Below are positions 8,965-17,473 of a stretch of DNA of 64,000 nt, piece after piece. The position numbers and the translations under genes were made by a program. Each line of letters begins with the position of its first letter. Positions within the stretch are counted from its first letter, which is position 1. This DNA comes from CAXRDE01 sp964229355 (GTDB taxonomy: Bacteria > Cyanobacteriota > Sericytochromatia > UBA7694): the NCBI GenBank assembly GCA_964229355.1, contig CAXRDE010000002.1:1-64000 (forward strand), written 5' to 3'. A model generated the notes under the pieces. It ran no database searches, was not told where the DNA came from, and saw only the letters and a program-made list of their open reading frames with translations.

Positions 8965-9361
8965 CTTTGACTATCACTTCTGTATTTGAAAGTTTGTTGT
9001 AGAGGTTGTCCCCTACTTTGACGTCGACATAATTGTCCACGGTGGCTTGTAAGAACTCAGAGTCCATTTCAAGCTGGCCAATAACGTTCAGGCGTTGCAG
9101 CAATTCCGCTTTTTGGTTGTTGATTTGGCCGCGCTGTTGATCGATTTGGCCCTGCAGGTTTTGACGGGCTTGTTCTTTGTTGGGAATTTCAGCATTCTTG
9201 TCGAGATCGCTCAGGGCACGTTTGCCTTGAAACTCGAGTTGTTGCAGACCTAAGTCCAGATTTTGCAAAGCCTGTTGAATTTCTTTGGTGGCTTCACTTT
9301 TGAATTTTTCGGTCACAATAGCCTTAATGGCTACGGGGCGTTTTAATTGAATTGATTCCAT
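8930..9361 (-). CDS. ylqD: YlqD family coiled-coil protein
   Basis: A 143-residue protein. It begins MESIQLKRPVAIKAIVTEKFK, the characteristic YlqD opening, continues as a long helical, Gln/Leu-rich coiled coil (about 25-105), and ends in a small beta segment (VDVKVGDNLYNKL, EVIVKDGVVVEIRG). The start at 9361 is supported by GGAG ten bases upstream and by alignment to the family opening. The biochemical role is unknown. Next to rimM it is probably tied to ribosome or RNA metabolism, as in Firmicutes and Cyanobacteria where the pairing is also seen. First gene of the minus-strand operon that runs down to the pullulanase. Confidence 0.88.
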   Translation of the reverse strand: MESIQLKRPVAIKAIVTEKFKSEATKEIQQALQNLDLGLQQLEFQGKRALSDLDKNAEIPNKEQARQNLQGQIDQQRGQINNQKAELLQRLNVIGQLEMDSEFLQATVDNYVDVKVGDNLYNKLSNTEVIVKDGVVVEIRGEG

Positions 9362-9483
9362 TGCGTATGTTCTCCATTTCAAATCTTGCTCGGCATTATA
9401 GCACGTCTTCAAAAGGCTTTCTTTGTTTGAAACACTCCAGTATACTGAGCCCTAAGTTTGCCAAAAATGGAGCCTTAAAAATT

Positions 9484-9945
9484 ATGTTTTATCGTTATGC
9501 TCTGGTCACCTTATGTGCGGTGCTCATGCTCAGTGCCAGCCGTTGTGCCAGTGAACAAAATAACCAGGCCAGTACCCCGGCCAATGAAGGAAGTAACATG
9601 TCAAATACAGATACCCAGGTCAAAGAACTCATCATTGAAGATGTCAAAGTGGGCGAAGGCACCGAAGCCAAAGCCGGAAATACCGTTGTGGTGCATTACA
9701 CCGGCACCCTGACCGATGGTTCTAAATTCGATTCTTCAAAAGATCGCAACGAACCCTTCAGCTTTCGCCTTGGCGCAGGACAGGTGATTAAAGGTTGGGA
9801 TCAGGGCGTTGCCGGTATGAAAGTCGGTGGCGTGCGCAACCTGACGATTCCCCCTGAGTTGGGTTATGGTTCTCGTGGTGCGGGCGGTGTGATTCCTCCC
9901 AATGCGGTACTGAAATTCGAAGTAGAACTGCTCGACGTTAAATAA
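9484..9945 (+). CDS. FKBP-type peptidyl-prolyl isomerase lipoprotein
   Basis: Catalyses cis-trans isomerisation of prolyl bonds in exported proteins. The 153 residues start with MFYRYALVTLCAVLMLSASRC, a signal peptide with lipobox-like SASRC, then a short Ser/Asn linker. A single complete FKBP domain occupies about 45-153: VVHYTGTLTDGSKFDSS, FRLGAGQVIKGWDQGVAGM, GYGSRGAGGVIPPNA and FEVELLDVK. The aromatic pocket residues of active FKBPs are present. It is transcribed alone, divergent from ylqD, and ends at a strong terminator. Confidence 0.95.
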   Translation: MFYRYALVTLCAVLMLSASRCASEQNNQASTPANEGSNMSNTDTQVKELIIEDVKVGEGTEAKAGNTVVVHYTGTLTDGSKFDSSKDRNEPFSFRLGAGQVIKGWDQGVAGMKVGGVRNLTIPPELGYGSRGAGGVIPPNAVLKFEVELLDVK

Positions 9946-9962
9946 ACGCGCGCTCGGTTTTT

Positions 9963-10000
9963 AAAAAGGCTTTCCGCTACAATAGAGGAAAGCCTTTTTT
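9963..10000 (+). terminator. Rho-independent terminator of the FKBP gene
   Basis: A 13-bp perfect stem (9963-9975 with 9987-9999) with an 11-base loop runs into a T6CT3 stretch on the plus strand, 17 bases after the FKBP stop codon. Confidence 0.85.
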
Positions 10001-10025
10001 CTTTGGGAGCGAAAGGAGTGTTCAG

Positions 10026-11912
10026 GTGTTTGAACCTAAAGCCCATGTGTTGGTGGGGCCATTAAGTCCCACGGTTCAGGTGGGCAAGGCCTCGTACACC
10101 TCGCCTTTAAACCCCCTGGCCTGTTTGGGCGACTATCAAGATCATTCCCGGGTTCATCCTTTTTTTGCGGCGCCTGAGGCTCTCGCGGGTGTGGTGCCTG
10201 CGGTCGCGAATGCAGTTCTTGAGTCCCAGTCCCCTTGCTTTAGACCTGGTAAAGAGGGGCTTTTACAGCCTTTAATTGACCATTATGCCGCCCAACACCC
10301 GGTGGACTATGTGCTGTGGTGGGGCCTGCATTATGGTTTGCCCTTAGACCTTCAAGCGCTTAAGCTTCCCTGCGTTCTCATGGTCTCTGACTGGCACGAC
10401 CATTATTTGGCTTTGCGTCCCCTGTTACACGCCTTTGACCTGATTTTTTGTGATGAAAAACTGCGGCGCAAACTGGTGCAAGATCCTGTGTTGAAGTCAC
10501 GGGTGCATTATGGTGCTGCTTATAGTTTTGATCCCACAAAGATTCCCCCGCCAGCCCCCGTGCGCGATATTGATGTGCTGTTTGTGGGCGGGCACAATCC
10601 CCGAAAATACATTGCGCGCAATCAATACCTTTTTCACCTGGCGGGCTTACCTCATCTGCGTACAGTGTTTGCCTCTGATGTCTCTCATGAATATTACTTA
10701 CAACTCTTGTCGCGCAGCAAAATTGCCTTTAACCATGCCTTGCGCCAGGAAATGAACTTGCGCTCCTACGAGGCTGCCGCTTGCGGTGCTCTGCTTTTTG
10801 TCGAAGACACCAATTTAGAGGTGTCGCAGGTGCTCACGCCAGAGCTCTCGTATGTGCCCTACCAGGCGAATAATGTGGCAGAGCGCCTGCGTTACTATTT
10901 AGATCATGAAACCCAGCGGGCAAGTATGGCAGCTTCTGCCCAACAGACCATTCAGGCCTTTTCGTATACCCATCAGTTTTCAGCGCTCTTACAGCAGATA
11001 GAGAAATATCTTCCCACGCGCCCCAAACCTGACTGCCATCACGATCTTTCTGTAGCCTTGATGGCCCTGCTCAATACCACCACTGTACCGGCCTGGCGGC
11101 GTTTTGCACTGCGCTATTTTCACGAGACCCTGGCGGATAAACCGGTTACCCTGGCCCTGTACAATGCGGCCCTGGTCACCACCACCGATGTGACCTTGTT
11201 TTTAGTGGACCCACCGCCCGTGACCTCATCCCTGAAGACACTTCAGCAAAGGCTTTATCAGGCTTATTGTGCACAGCGCTCTTTTCTTGTGAATGGCTGG
11301 CTCTACGTGTACAACCTGGCTTGGAGCCATTATCTGAGTGGTGATCATGAGGCGCTTGCCGAACGGCTGACGGAGGTGTGGCAAAATTTGAAAACCGCCG
11401 ATTTCCAGGCTTTTTTAGCCGATGAGCAATCGGCCTTTGTGTTGCCTTTGCGCTATACCGGCTTGCATTTGTTTTATCAGGAGGCTGCTTATGGGGGACC
11501 TGCGCTGTTACAACAGCAAGTTCACGGGGGAACTCACTTTTTACAGGGCTGTTGGTTTAAATCACAAGCTGATTACGCCAGGGCCCAGCAGGCGTTTCAG
11601 GCCTGTACACAACAGACGCCCCATTTTGCAGAGGCCTATTTTGAATTGGCCACGCTTTTTTTAATGCAACACCAGTCTTCACAGGCCGAACAATGCCTGC
11701 GAACAGGCTTGTTGCAAGGGGTGTTCTTTCCGAAAATGTGGGGCTTTTACTTTGAAGTGCTGGCACAGCGCGAGGTGTCAGCTGCAGAGCTTCATGCCAC
11801 AGAGCAACTGGTGGTTACACTGGGTAAACTGTTTAACCACCCCAAATACCAGCACTTCATGCTGGAAATACAACAGCGCGTTCAGCAATTGAGACACAGG
11901 AGTCGCCCATGA
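10026..11912 (+). CDS. Glycosyltransferase with CgeB-like domain and C-terminal TPR region
   Basis: A 628-residue cytoplasmic protein starting at GTG 10026 with AAAGGAG upstream. The N-terminal half looks like a GT-B fold of the CgeB/Glyco_trans_1_2 type: VLMVSDWHDHYLALRPLL, DVLFVGGHNPRKYIARNQYL, and the donor-site region FNHALRQEMNLRSYEAAACGALLFVED. The C-terminal 200 residues are helical with a recognisable TPR unit (FAEAYFELATLFLMQHQ, AEQCLRTGLLQG). This architecture is common in enzymes that glycosylate surface structures. It overlaps the downstream oxygenase gene by four bases (ATGA), which suggests coupled translation and a shared modification pathway. The acceptor is unknown. Confidence 0.82.
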   Translation: MFEPKAHVLVGPLSPTVQVGKASYTSPLNPLACLGDYQDHSRVHPFFAAPEALAGVVPAVANAVLESQSPCFRPGKEGLLQPLIDHYAAQHPVDYVLWWGLHYGLPLDLQALKLPCVLMVSDWHDHYLALRPLLHAFDLIFCDEKLRRKLVQDPVLKSRVHYGAAYSFDPTKIPPPAPVRDIDVLFVGGHNPRKYIARNQYLFHLAGLPHLRTVFASDVSHEYYLQLLSRSKIAFNHALRQEMNLRSYEAAACGALLFVEDTNLEVSQVLTPELSYVPYQANNVAERLRYYLDHETQRASMAASAQQTIQAFSYTHQFSALLQQIEKYLPTRPKPDCHHDLSVALMALLNTTTVPAWRRFALRYFHETLADKPVTLALYNAALVTTTDVTLFLVDPPPVTSSLKTLQQRLYQAYCAQRSFLVNGWLYVYNLAWSHYLSGDHEALAERLTEVWQNLKTADFQAFLADEQSAFVLPLRYTGLHLFYQEAAYGGPALLQQQVHGGTHFLQGCWFKSQADYARAQQAFQACTQQTPHFAEAYFELATLFLMQHQSSQAEQCLRTGLLQGVFFPKMWGFYFEVLAQREVSAAELHATEQLVVTLGKLFNHPKYQHFMLEIQQRVQQLRHRSRP

Positions 11913-12454
11913 TCAATGCCATGTTAAGGTATCCTTTTTTAACCCCCTCTGTTTTTTCTCCCCAGGAATGTGAGCAAATCATTGCTGCGGGCTCTCATTA
12001 TCCGCCGGTGTATACCTCTAGCGAAGAAGAACGGCGTAAGCTGCCACAGGGGGTGCGCCGTATGATGCCGTCCCAGGACCCGCTAACCCAAATGGCGATG
12101 CAACGCATTTTGCCGGTGCTCAAACAGGTCAATCAGGACCACTATCGTTTTCAAATCACGGGGGTGGAAGCCCCTCATTTTTGTACGTATCAGGTGGGGG
12201 AGTGTTCGCCGTGGCACCATGACTTCGCCAGTGATAGCTGTACCAACCGTAAGCTGACCTTGCTGGTCTTTTTAAGTGACCCCAATACCTTTACTGGCGG
12301 ACAATTTCATCTTTACCCTTCGACCCCCCGTGAACTGCAACAACAGGGCCATTTGCTGGTGTTTCCCGCATACCTGATGCATCAGGTAGAGCCGGTGTTG
12401 TCCGGTGTGCGTTACTCTTTTATTACCTGGGCTCTGGGACCTCCTTTTACTTGA
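11909..12454 (+). CDS. 2-oxoglutarate/Fe(II)-dependent oxygenase, PKHD/prolyl-4-hydroxylase type
   Basis: A 181-residue double-stranded beta-helix oxygenase. The metal-binding HxD...H triad is visible as WHHDFAS and the later LMHQVEPV; the 2-oxoglutarate-binding arginine is expected in SGVRYSFITW. LTLLVFLSDPNTFTGGQFHLYP is typical of the PKHD hydroxylase family. Family members hydroxylate proline or other side chains, or small molecules, using O2 and 2-oxoglutarate. Because it is translationally coupled to a glycosyltransferase, hydroxylation followed by glycosylation of the same target is a plausible but untested idea. Confidence 0.85.
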   Translation: MINAMLRYPFLTPSVFSPQECEQIIAAGSHYPPVYTSSEEERRKLPQGVRRMMPSQDPLTQMAMQRILPVLKQVNQDHYRFQITGVEAPHFCTYQVGECSPWHHDFASDSCTNRKLTLLVFLSDPNTFTGGQFHLYPSTPRELQQQGHLLVFPAYLMHQVEPVLSGVRYSFITWALGPPFT

Positions 12455-12529
12455 TTTGTGTTATTTTTTGCTTCTTTTGGGGTAAGATAGCTGTATCCTA
12501 TCAATAATCAGTATCCAGGGAGTTTCTTT

Positions 12530-14929
12530 ATGTCCAATTTGCGTTTATCTTCGTCTGTCAATGCGACGCCTCCAGTAAATGCCCCTTCGGCAACGCCACA
12601 AACGGCACCGACAACCCCGAGCGCTGTGCCTACAAAAACGGCTGAAGATGCCAAAAAAGTGTATCAAACCGAAGGCAATCAACTGGGAAATCAGCAGCTT
12701 GTGGGGGGAGGACAAGAACAAGGGATCATTGAAAATGTGATTGATCATGCAGAGCCTCAAACCCTACAGCACCAGGCCAGGCTTGTGCCTGATATTGAGG
12801 CGTTATCTGCAGCGAAGGCCGAGCTAAAACCCACCGCCACGGTAGATAAAACCACCTTGTCACATTTTGGGGCCCGGGAGGTACAGCAAGATAATCTGGC
12901 GGCTAAGTCGAGCCATGTGGAGACCAAAGCAGTAGACGCCGTACACCAAAAAATGACCGATGAGCAATTAGGGGCTGCCCTCAAACAGCTGGAACCCGCG
13001 CGTTTGGGTGAAGACAAAAGCCGTTTGGCGGTTTCGATCCAGCGGGCGCGCCATCAGGTGAGTGCGCAGCTGCAACAGGGTTTAACCGGAGCGGCTGAGG
13101 CCTATGACCATAAAACCCAGGCTCTTATGGGTTCTAAAACCAGCAAGAGCGGTGAGGCTGCGCTGGGCGACCAGGTCAAGCAATGGATACAAAATCAGGG
13201 GCGTGACAGTGATCTGGTCCAGACCCTCGTGTCGATGTCACCCGCTGAGGTGGAGGAGGTAGCGACAACGTTGCTTAAAGATATCAAAGGGTATCGTGAC
13301 AAAGACATGCAGTCTCTATCTGCCCGTAAACAAGCCTTTGTACGGGTGGTTTCTGAGAACTTACAGGCGGGTGCCCGGTCGGCGATCCCTGGTTCCGCGG
13401 GTAATCCCCATTCGATTCAAGATAATTTAAAACATATTCAGCAGTCTTATGGGCAAATGGTGCAAGACGCGGGCGGTATGAACAGTCAGGTGGGGCGTGA
13501 ACTGATGCTGCGCAGCGATGGTGAGGTCCTGGCCGCGCTGAATACCCAGGAGAACCAGAGCAACGTACTGTTGAATCAAGTCATGCTTGCAGGATTTAAT
13601 CAGGGCCTTGGGGGTAGCGTGAGTGCAAATCGGGTTGCACCTCAGGGCAAAGAGAGCCTGCAAGTCCCTGAGCAGATTCAAATTAACGGCAAAACCTATG
13701 GGCAGCCTAAATATCTGGCCGCAGGTGGCTTTGCCGATATTATTGCTTACACCAATCCCAATAATGCCCATGACAAAGTGGTGCTGAAGCAGCTGAAAAA
13801 CGACGACGATAAACCCCAGCTGGCCTTGCGGCAAGAAGCGGCCGAGGAACTGTTGAATCAGATTGAAATTGAAGGCAACGGGGGGCATCCAAATATTAAC
13901 GCTTTAACCGGTGCGATTCGGGGCGACAACGATCAGCTGTATATTATTCAAGATATGGCTGACGGAGGCTCTCTGTCAGGTGTTAAAAGCAAAATGTGGG
14001 CCTTACACGACAATGGGATCTTGCCCACAGAGGTCAAACAACTGTTGGCCACCCATCTCATGAAGGGGCTTTTACAGGGCATGGACCACATTCAAAATGA
14101 GCGCCAGGGCCATCACTTTGACTTAAAACTTCCCAATGTTTTATTGGGTTCAGACGGCGAGGCAAAAATCACGGACTTTGGCTTTTCGGGTCTGGGTACA
14201 TCGCGCCATGTGAGCAAGTTAGATGGCAACGATAACCCGATTTATCAATCACCAGAAATGGTGGAGGGGGTCTCCAGGCAGGGCATTAAAGCCCGCATTG
14301 ATCAACAGATCCAAGAAGAAGGTTTAGACACCTTTCATGATACGACCGTTCGATCGCTGAGCCCCACAGAAAAAGAACATTTTGGTCGCATCAAAGCAGA
14401 GCAGGGCCAGGAGGCTGTAGATGCCGCCCTGGCAGAACGGGATCAGAAGAAAGAAGCCTATGTACAACGGTATCAAGAGTTGTTGACCAGTGCCCCTGCC
14501 TTGCAGGTGAGCTCCCGCGCTGATACCTGGAATGCGGGGGTTGCAGCCCTGGAATTGTTCAAATTGAGGCACCCTTCAGATCATAAAATTTACGATGAAA
14601 ACTTTAGCTCAAAAATAGGTGACAATGTCAAAGCCTTTGGTGAGAATTACGACAATCGCATGGCCTCGGCTTCACCCATGGGCGGCGAAGATGGTGAAAT
14701 GGGTATGGGCATTACTGCTGTCGATAAGTTAATCAATGGCCTGATGCATCCTGACCCTGAGCAGCGCACCAACTTTAAAGCGGCTTTAAACAACAGCCTT
14801 TTTGCCGATGAGCGCTTAGACAAGCCCGAAGTCGGCCAGCTTTTGTTGAAGGTTTCAAAGGTTGATCCAGCCGCTTTATCGGCCGCTGATAGAGCCGAAA
14901 TTCAGCGATTGGTAAGTGCTTTGCAATAA
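12530..14929 (+). CDS. Eukaryotic-type Ser/Thr protein kinase with large N-terminal extension (paralogue 1)
   Basis: A 799-residue protein with no signal peptide or membrane segment. Residues 1-40 are low-complexity Ser/Thr/Pro. Residues 60-380 are mostly helical and match no domain I know. A kinase domain starts near 392: Gly-loop AAGGFADIIAY (reduced to GG-F-A), K420 in VVLKQLK, E448 of helix C, HFDLKLPN (D531, N536) replacing the usual HRD, DFG at 549-551 and the APE equivalent YQSPEM. All core catalytic residues are present, so phosphotransfer is likely; the substrate is unknown. A 110-residue insert rich in charged residues follows the activation segment. Tandem with a close paralogue and transcribed with its own terminator. 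Unlike typical bacterial PknB kinases it has no extracellular sensor. Confidence 0.88.
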   Translation: MSNLRLSSSVNATPPVNAPSATPQTAPTTPSAVPTKTAEDAKKVYQTEGNQLGNQQLVGGGQEQGIIENVIDHAEPQTLQHQARLVPDIEALSAAKAELKPTATVDKTTLSHFGAREVQQDNLAAKSSHVETKAVDAVHQKMTDEQLGAALKQLEPARLGEDKSRLAVSIQRARHQVSAQLQQGLTGAAEAYDHKTQALMGSKTSKSGEAALGDQVKQWIQNQGRDSDLVQTLVSMSPAEVEEVATTLLKDIKGYRDKDMQSLSARKQAFVRVVSENLQAGARSAIPGSAGNPHSIQDNLKHIQQSYGQMVQDAGGMNSQVGRELMLRSDGEVLAALNTQENQSNVLLNQVMLAGFNQGLGGSVSANRVAPQGKESLQVPEQIQINGKTYGQPKYLAAGGFADIIAYTNPNNAHDKVVLKQLKNDDDKPQLALRQEAAEELLNQIEIEGNGGHPNINALTGAIRGDNDQLYIIQDMADGGSLSGVKSKMWALHDNGILPTEVKQLLATHLMKGLLQGMDHIQNERQGHHFDLKLPNVLLGSDGEAKITDFGFSGLGTSRHVSKLDGNDNPIYQSPEMVEGVSRQGIKARIDQQIQEEGLDTFHDTTVRSLSPTEKEHFGRIKAEQGQEAVDAALAERDQKKEAYVQRYQELLTSAPALQVSSRADTWNAGVAALELFKLRHPSDHKIYDENFSSKIGDNVKAFGENYDNRMASASPMGGEDGEMGMGITAVDKLINGLMHPDPEQRTNFKAALNNSLFADERLDKPEVGQLLLKVSKVDPAALSAADRAEIQRLVSALQ

Positions 14930-14948
14930 ACCTTAAACAACGTCTACC

Positions 14949-14988
14949 AACACCCCGGACTTCATTAGATGTTTCGGGGTGTTTTTTG
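14949..14988 (+). terminator. Rho-independent terminator after kinase 1
   Basis: A 9-bp perfect stem AACACCCCG/CGGGGTGTT (14949-14957 with 14975-14983) runs into a T6 tract. It separates the two paralogous kinase genes into independent transcripts. Confidence 0.85.
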
Positions 14989-15082
14989 AAAACAGCCTTA
15001 AATTTTGAAAGTGCCATTTGAAAAAATCTGCGCTAAAATAACTGTGTTTCAATTTAAATGCATGTGGATAAAGGGCTTTATT

Positions 15083-17473
15083 ATGTCAAATATGAACGTA
15101 ACTCACGGGTCGACCACTTCTTCGGGGCTACCCTCTCAATCTTCTGTTGAAAAAAAACCTTTACAGCAAGAACTGGGAGAAGTAAAACAGTCTTTAAACA
15201 AGGGAGAGCAAGCCCCTGTCGAAAAGGGACAACAAAGCTTCCAACAAGAAGGTCATCTGCTGGGTGAGCAAAACCTGATTAACCTGGTAGAAACCGGCGA
15301 GTCGCTTAACACTTTGATTGATGATGTAGATGTGAACCGGCTTCAAGAGCAAGGGCGTTTTGTGCCCAGCCTTAATGATCTTGAGCAAGCGAAACGCAAT
15401 CTTAAGCAGACAGACACTGTAGACAAGACGCTGCTGAGCTCCAATGCGGAATTTTTGCACGATAACAAAGTTACCCAGGACCATAAGCTTGAAACCAAAA
15501 TCATGGATCCCGTACACCAGAGAATGTCCGATCAACGTCTGGGTAAACGTCTCCAGCAGCTAGAACCTGATACTTTAGCCAGTGACCGCTCTGGGCTCGT
15601 TATTTCTTTGCAACGTGCACGTCCTCAGGCTGAAGAACATTTAAAAACGGCGCTGCGTAGCCATCTGAGTACTTATGAATCTGCGACCCAAACCAAGTTT
15701 GGTTCAAAGACCGATGAACAAGCCGAAGAGCTGCTGGGCCAGCAGGTCAAAGCCTGGGTTCAAGAGCAGGGACGCGACAGCGATTTCGTGAATACCATAA
15801 AAAATATGTCTCCTGTAGAGGTGGAAGACCTGGCCGGGCGCGTGCTCAAAAGTTTAAAGGGGTATAGTACCAAAGACATGCAGCGCTTGTCTGAGCGCAA
15901 ACAGGCCTTTGTCAGAGTCGTATCTCAAAATCTGTTGGAAGGCGTTAAATCCGCGAAATCAGGTGCTGGAGGAAATGCGCGCACCATTCAGGACAATTTA
16001 GATAAGATTCAGCAAACCTATGCCCAGATGGTTAAGGGGGTCGGAGGGCTAAAGAGCCAGCTGGGACTGGAGTTGATGGTGCGTAACGATCAAGAGATTA
16101 TCAACGCGATGAATACGCAGACCCAACAGAGCAATGTTTTACTGCAAAAGGCGGTGTTGAAGGGCATTAACCAGGGACTTGGCGGACAAGTCAGTACTTC
16201 TCGGACTTCTACCGGCGATGTTAAAGTACCCACAACCCTTGAAATTAAAGGGAAAACCTATGGAGAACCCAAATATCTTGCCACAGGTGGGTTTGCATAT
16301 ATTGTGGCATATACCAACGTGGATGATCCACAAGATAAAGTCGTCTTGAAGCAGCTCAAGTCCACAACTCTCGCGAAACGCAAAGAAGCTGCCGAAGAGT
16401 TATTGGCACAAATTGAAATAGAGGGCTTTGAAGGACACGATAATATCAACCCGCTGGTGGGTGCAATTCGCGGACAAAATAATCGGCTGTATATTATTCA
16501 AGATATGGCTGAAGCAGGATCACTGCTCGGCGTAAAAAACAACATGTGGGCGCTACACGATAATGGTATCTTGCCTACAGATGTCAAAGAACTGCTGGCC
16601 ACCCATCTCATGAAGGGGATCTTACAGGGCATGGATCATATTCAAAATGAACGCCAGGGCCATCACTTTGATTTAAAACTGCCCAATATATTGCTGGGTT
16701 CAGATGGAAAGGCAAAAATAACTGACTTTGGTTTTTCAGGCCTGGGAGACTCCCGTTCGGTGAAGAAGCTTAAAGGAAATGATCATCCTATCTATAAATC
16801 TCCAGAAATGGTGGAAAAGCTGAATCCTGAGTTCTTAAAACAATACATTAATGAGCAAATTCAAAGCGAAGGTCTGGAGATTTTTGAAAATACACCAGTG
16901 AATAAGTTGACGCGTCGTGAAGAAGAGACTTTTTCCAGACTTCAAAAGGAGCAAGGTGAAGAAGCCATGAAGTTGGCTCGGGTAGAGCGGGATCAAAAGA
17001 AAGAAGCCTACTTACAGCGCTACCAGGAGATTAATAAAGAAATGAGTGTCAATTCCCGGTCGGATACCTGGAACGTTGGTGTGACAGCCCTGGAGTTGTT
17101 TAAGGTGAAAACCCCCTCAGAGCTCAGCGTATATCAGGGAAAGGAAGTGATTGATATTGAGCAAAATATTATGACGTTTGGAGAAAATGAAGACAATCGC
17201 ATGGCTAAAGCCTCTCGCATCGGTGGTGAAAAAGGCAAGATGGGCGTCGGTATTACGGCTATAGATAAGCTGATTAACGGCCTCATGCATGTGAATCCCG
17301 AGCAACGCACTAACTTTAAATCGGCCCTAAACAATAGTCTTTTTAAAGACGAACGTCTCGATAAACCTGAAGTCGGCCAGCTCCTATTGAAAATTTCAAA
17401 GCTTGATCCCCAAAATATTTCGAAAAGCGATCGCTCTGAAATTCAGCGATTGGTTAACGCTTTACAGGTTTAA
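15083..17473 (+). CDS. Eukaryotic-type Ser/Thr protein kinase with large N-terminal extension (paralogue 2)
   Basis: A 796-residue paralogue of the preceding kinase, collinear from the N-terminal TEG/QEGHLLGEQNLI-type region through the kinase domain to an almost identical C-terminus (NNSLF, DERLDKPEVGQLLLK). I chose ATG 15083 (MSNMNVTHG) because it matches the MSN start of paralogue 1; the frame is open further upstream but shows no similarity there. The Gly loop reads ATGGFAYIVAY, the lysine lies in VVLKQLKS, the catalytic loop is HFDLKLPN, DFG is intact and the APE equivalent is YKSPEM. The N-terminal tail has diverged most. Its 3' end overlaps the convergent mutA gene by 20 bases. Confidence 0.88.
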   Translation: MSNMNVTHGSTTSSGLPSQSSVEKKPLQQELGEVKQSLNKGEQAPVEKGQQSFQQEGHLLGEQNLINLVETGESLNTLIDDVDVNRLQEQGRFVPSLNDLEQAKRNLKQTDTVDKTLLSSNAEFLHDNKVTQDHKLETKIMDPVHQRMSDQRLGKRLQQLEPDTLASDRSGLVISLQRARPQAEEHLKTALRSHLSTYESATQTKFGSKTDEQAEELLGQQVKAWVQEQGRDSDFVNTIKNMSPVEVEDLAGRVLKSLKGYSTKDMQRLSERKQAFVRVVSQNLLEGVKSAKSGAGGNARTIQDNLDKIQQTYAQMVKGVGGLKSQLGLELMVRNDQEIINAMNTQTQQSNVLLQKAVLKGINQGLGGQVSTSRTSTGDVKVPTTLEIKGKTYGEPKYLATGGFAYIVAYTNVDDPQDKVVLKQLKSTTLAKRKEAAEELLAQIEIEGFEGHDNINPLVGAIRGQNNRLYIIQDMAEAGSLLGVKNNMWALHDNGILPTDVKELLATHLMKGILQGMDHIQNERQGHHFDLKLPNILLGSDGKAKITDFGFSGLGDSRSVKKLKGNDHPIYKSPEMVEKLNPEFLKQYINEQIQSEGLEIFENTPVNKLTRREEETFSRLQKEQGEEAMKLARVERDQKKEAYLQRYQEINKEMSVNSRSDTWNVGVTALELFKVKTPSELSVYQGKEVIDIEQNIMTFGENEDNRMAKASRIGGEKGKMGVGITAIDKLINGLMHVNPEQRTNFKSALNNSLFKDERLDKPEVGQLLLKISKLDPQNISKSDRSEIQRLVNALQV

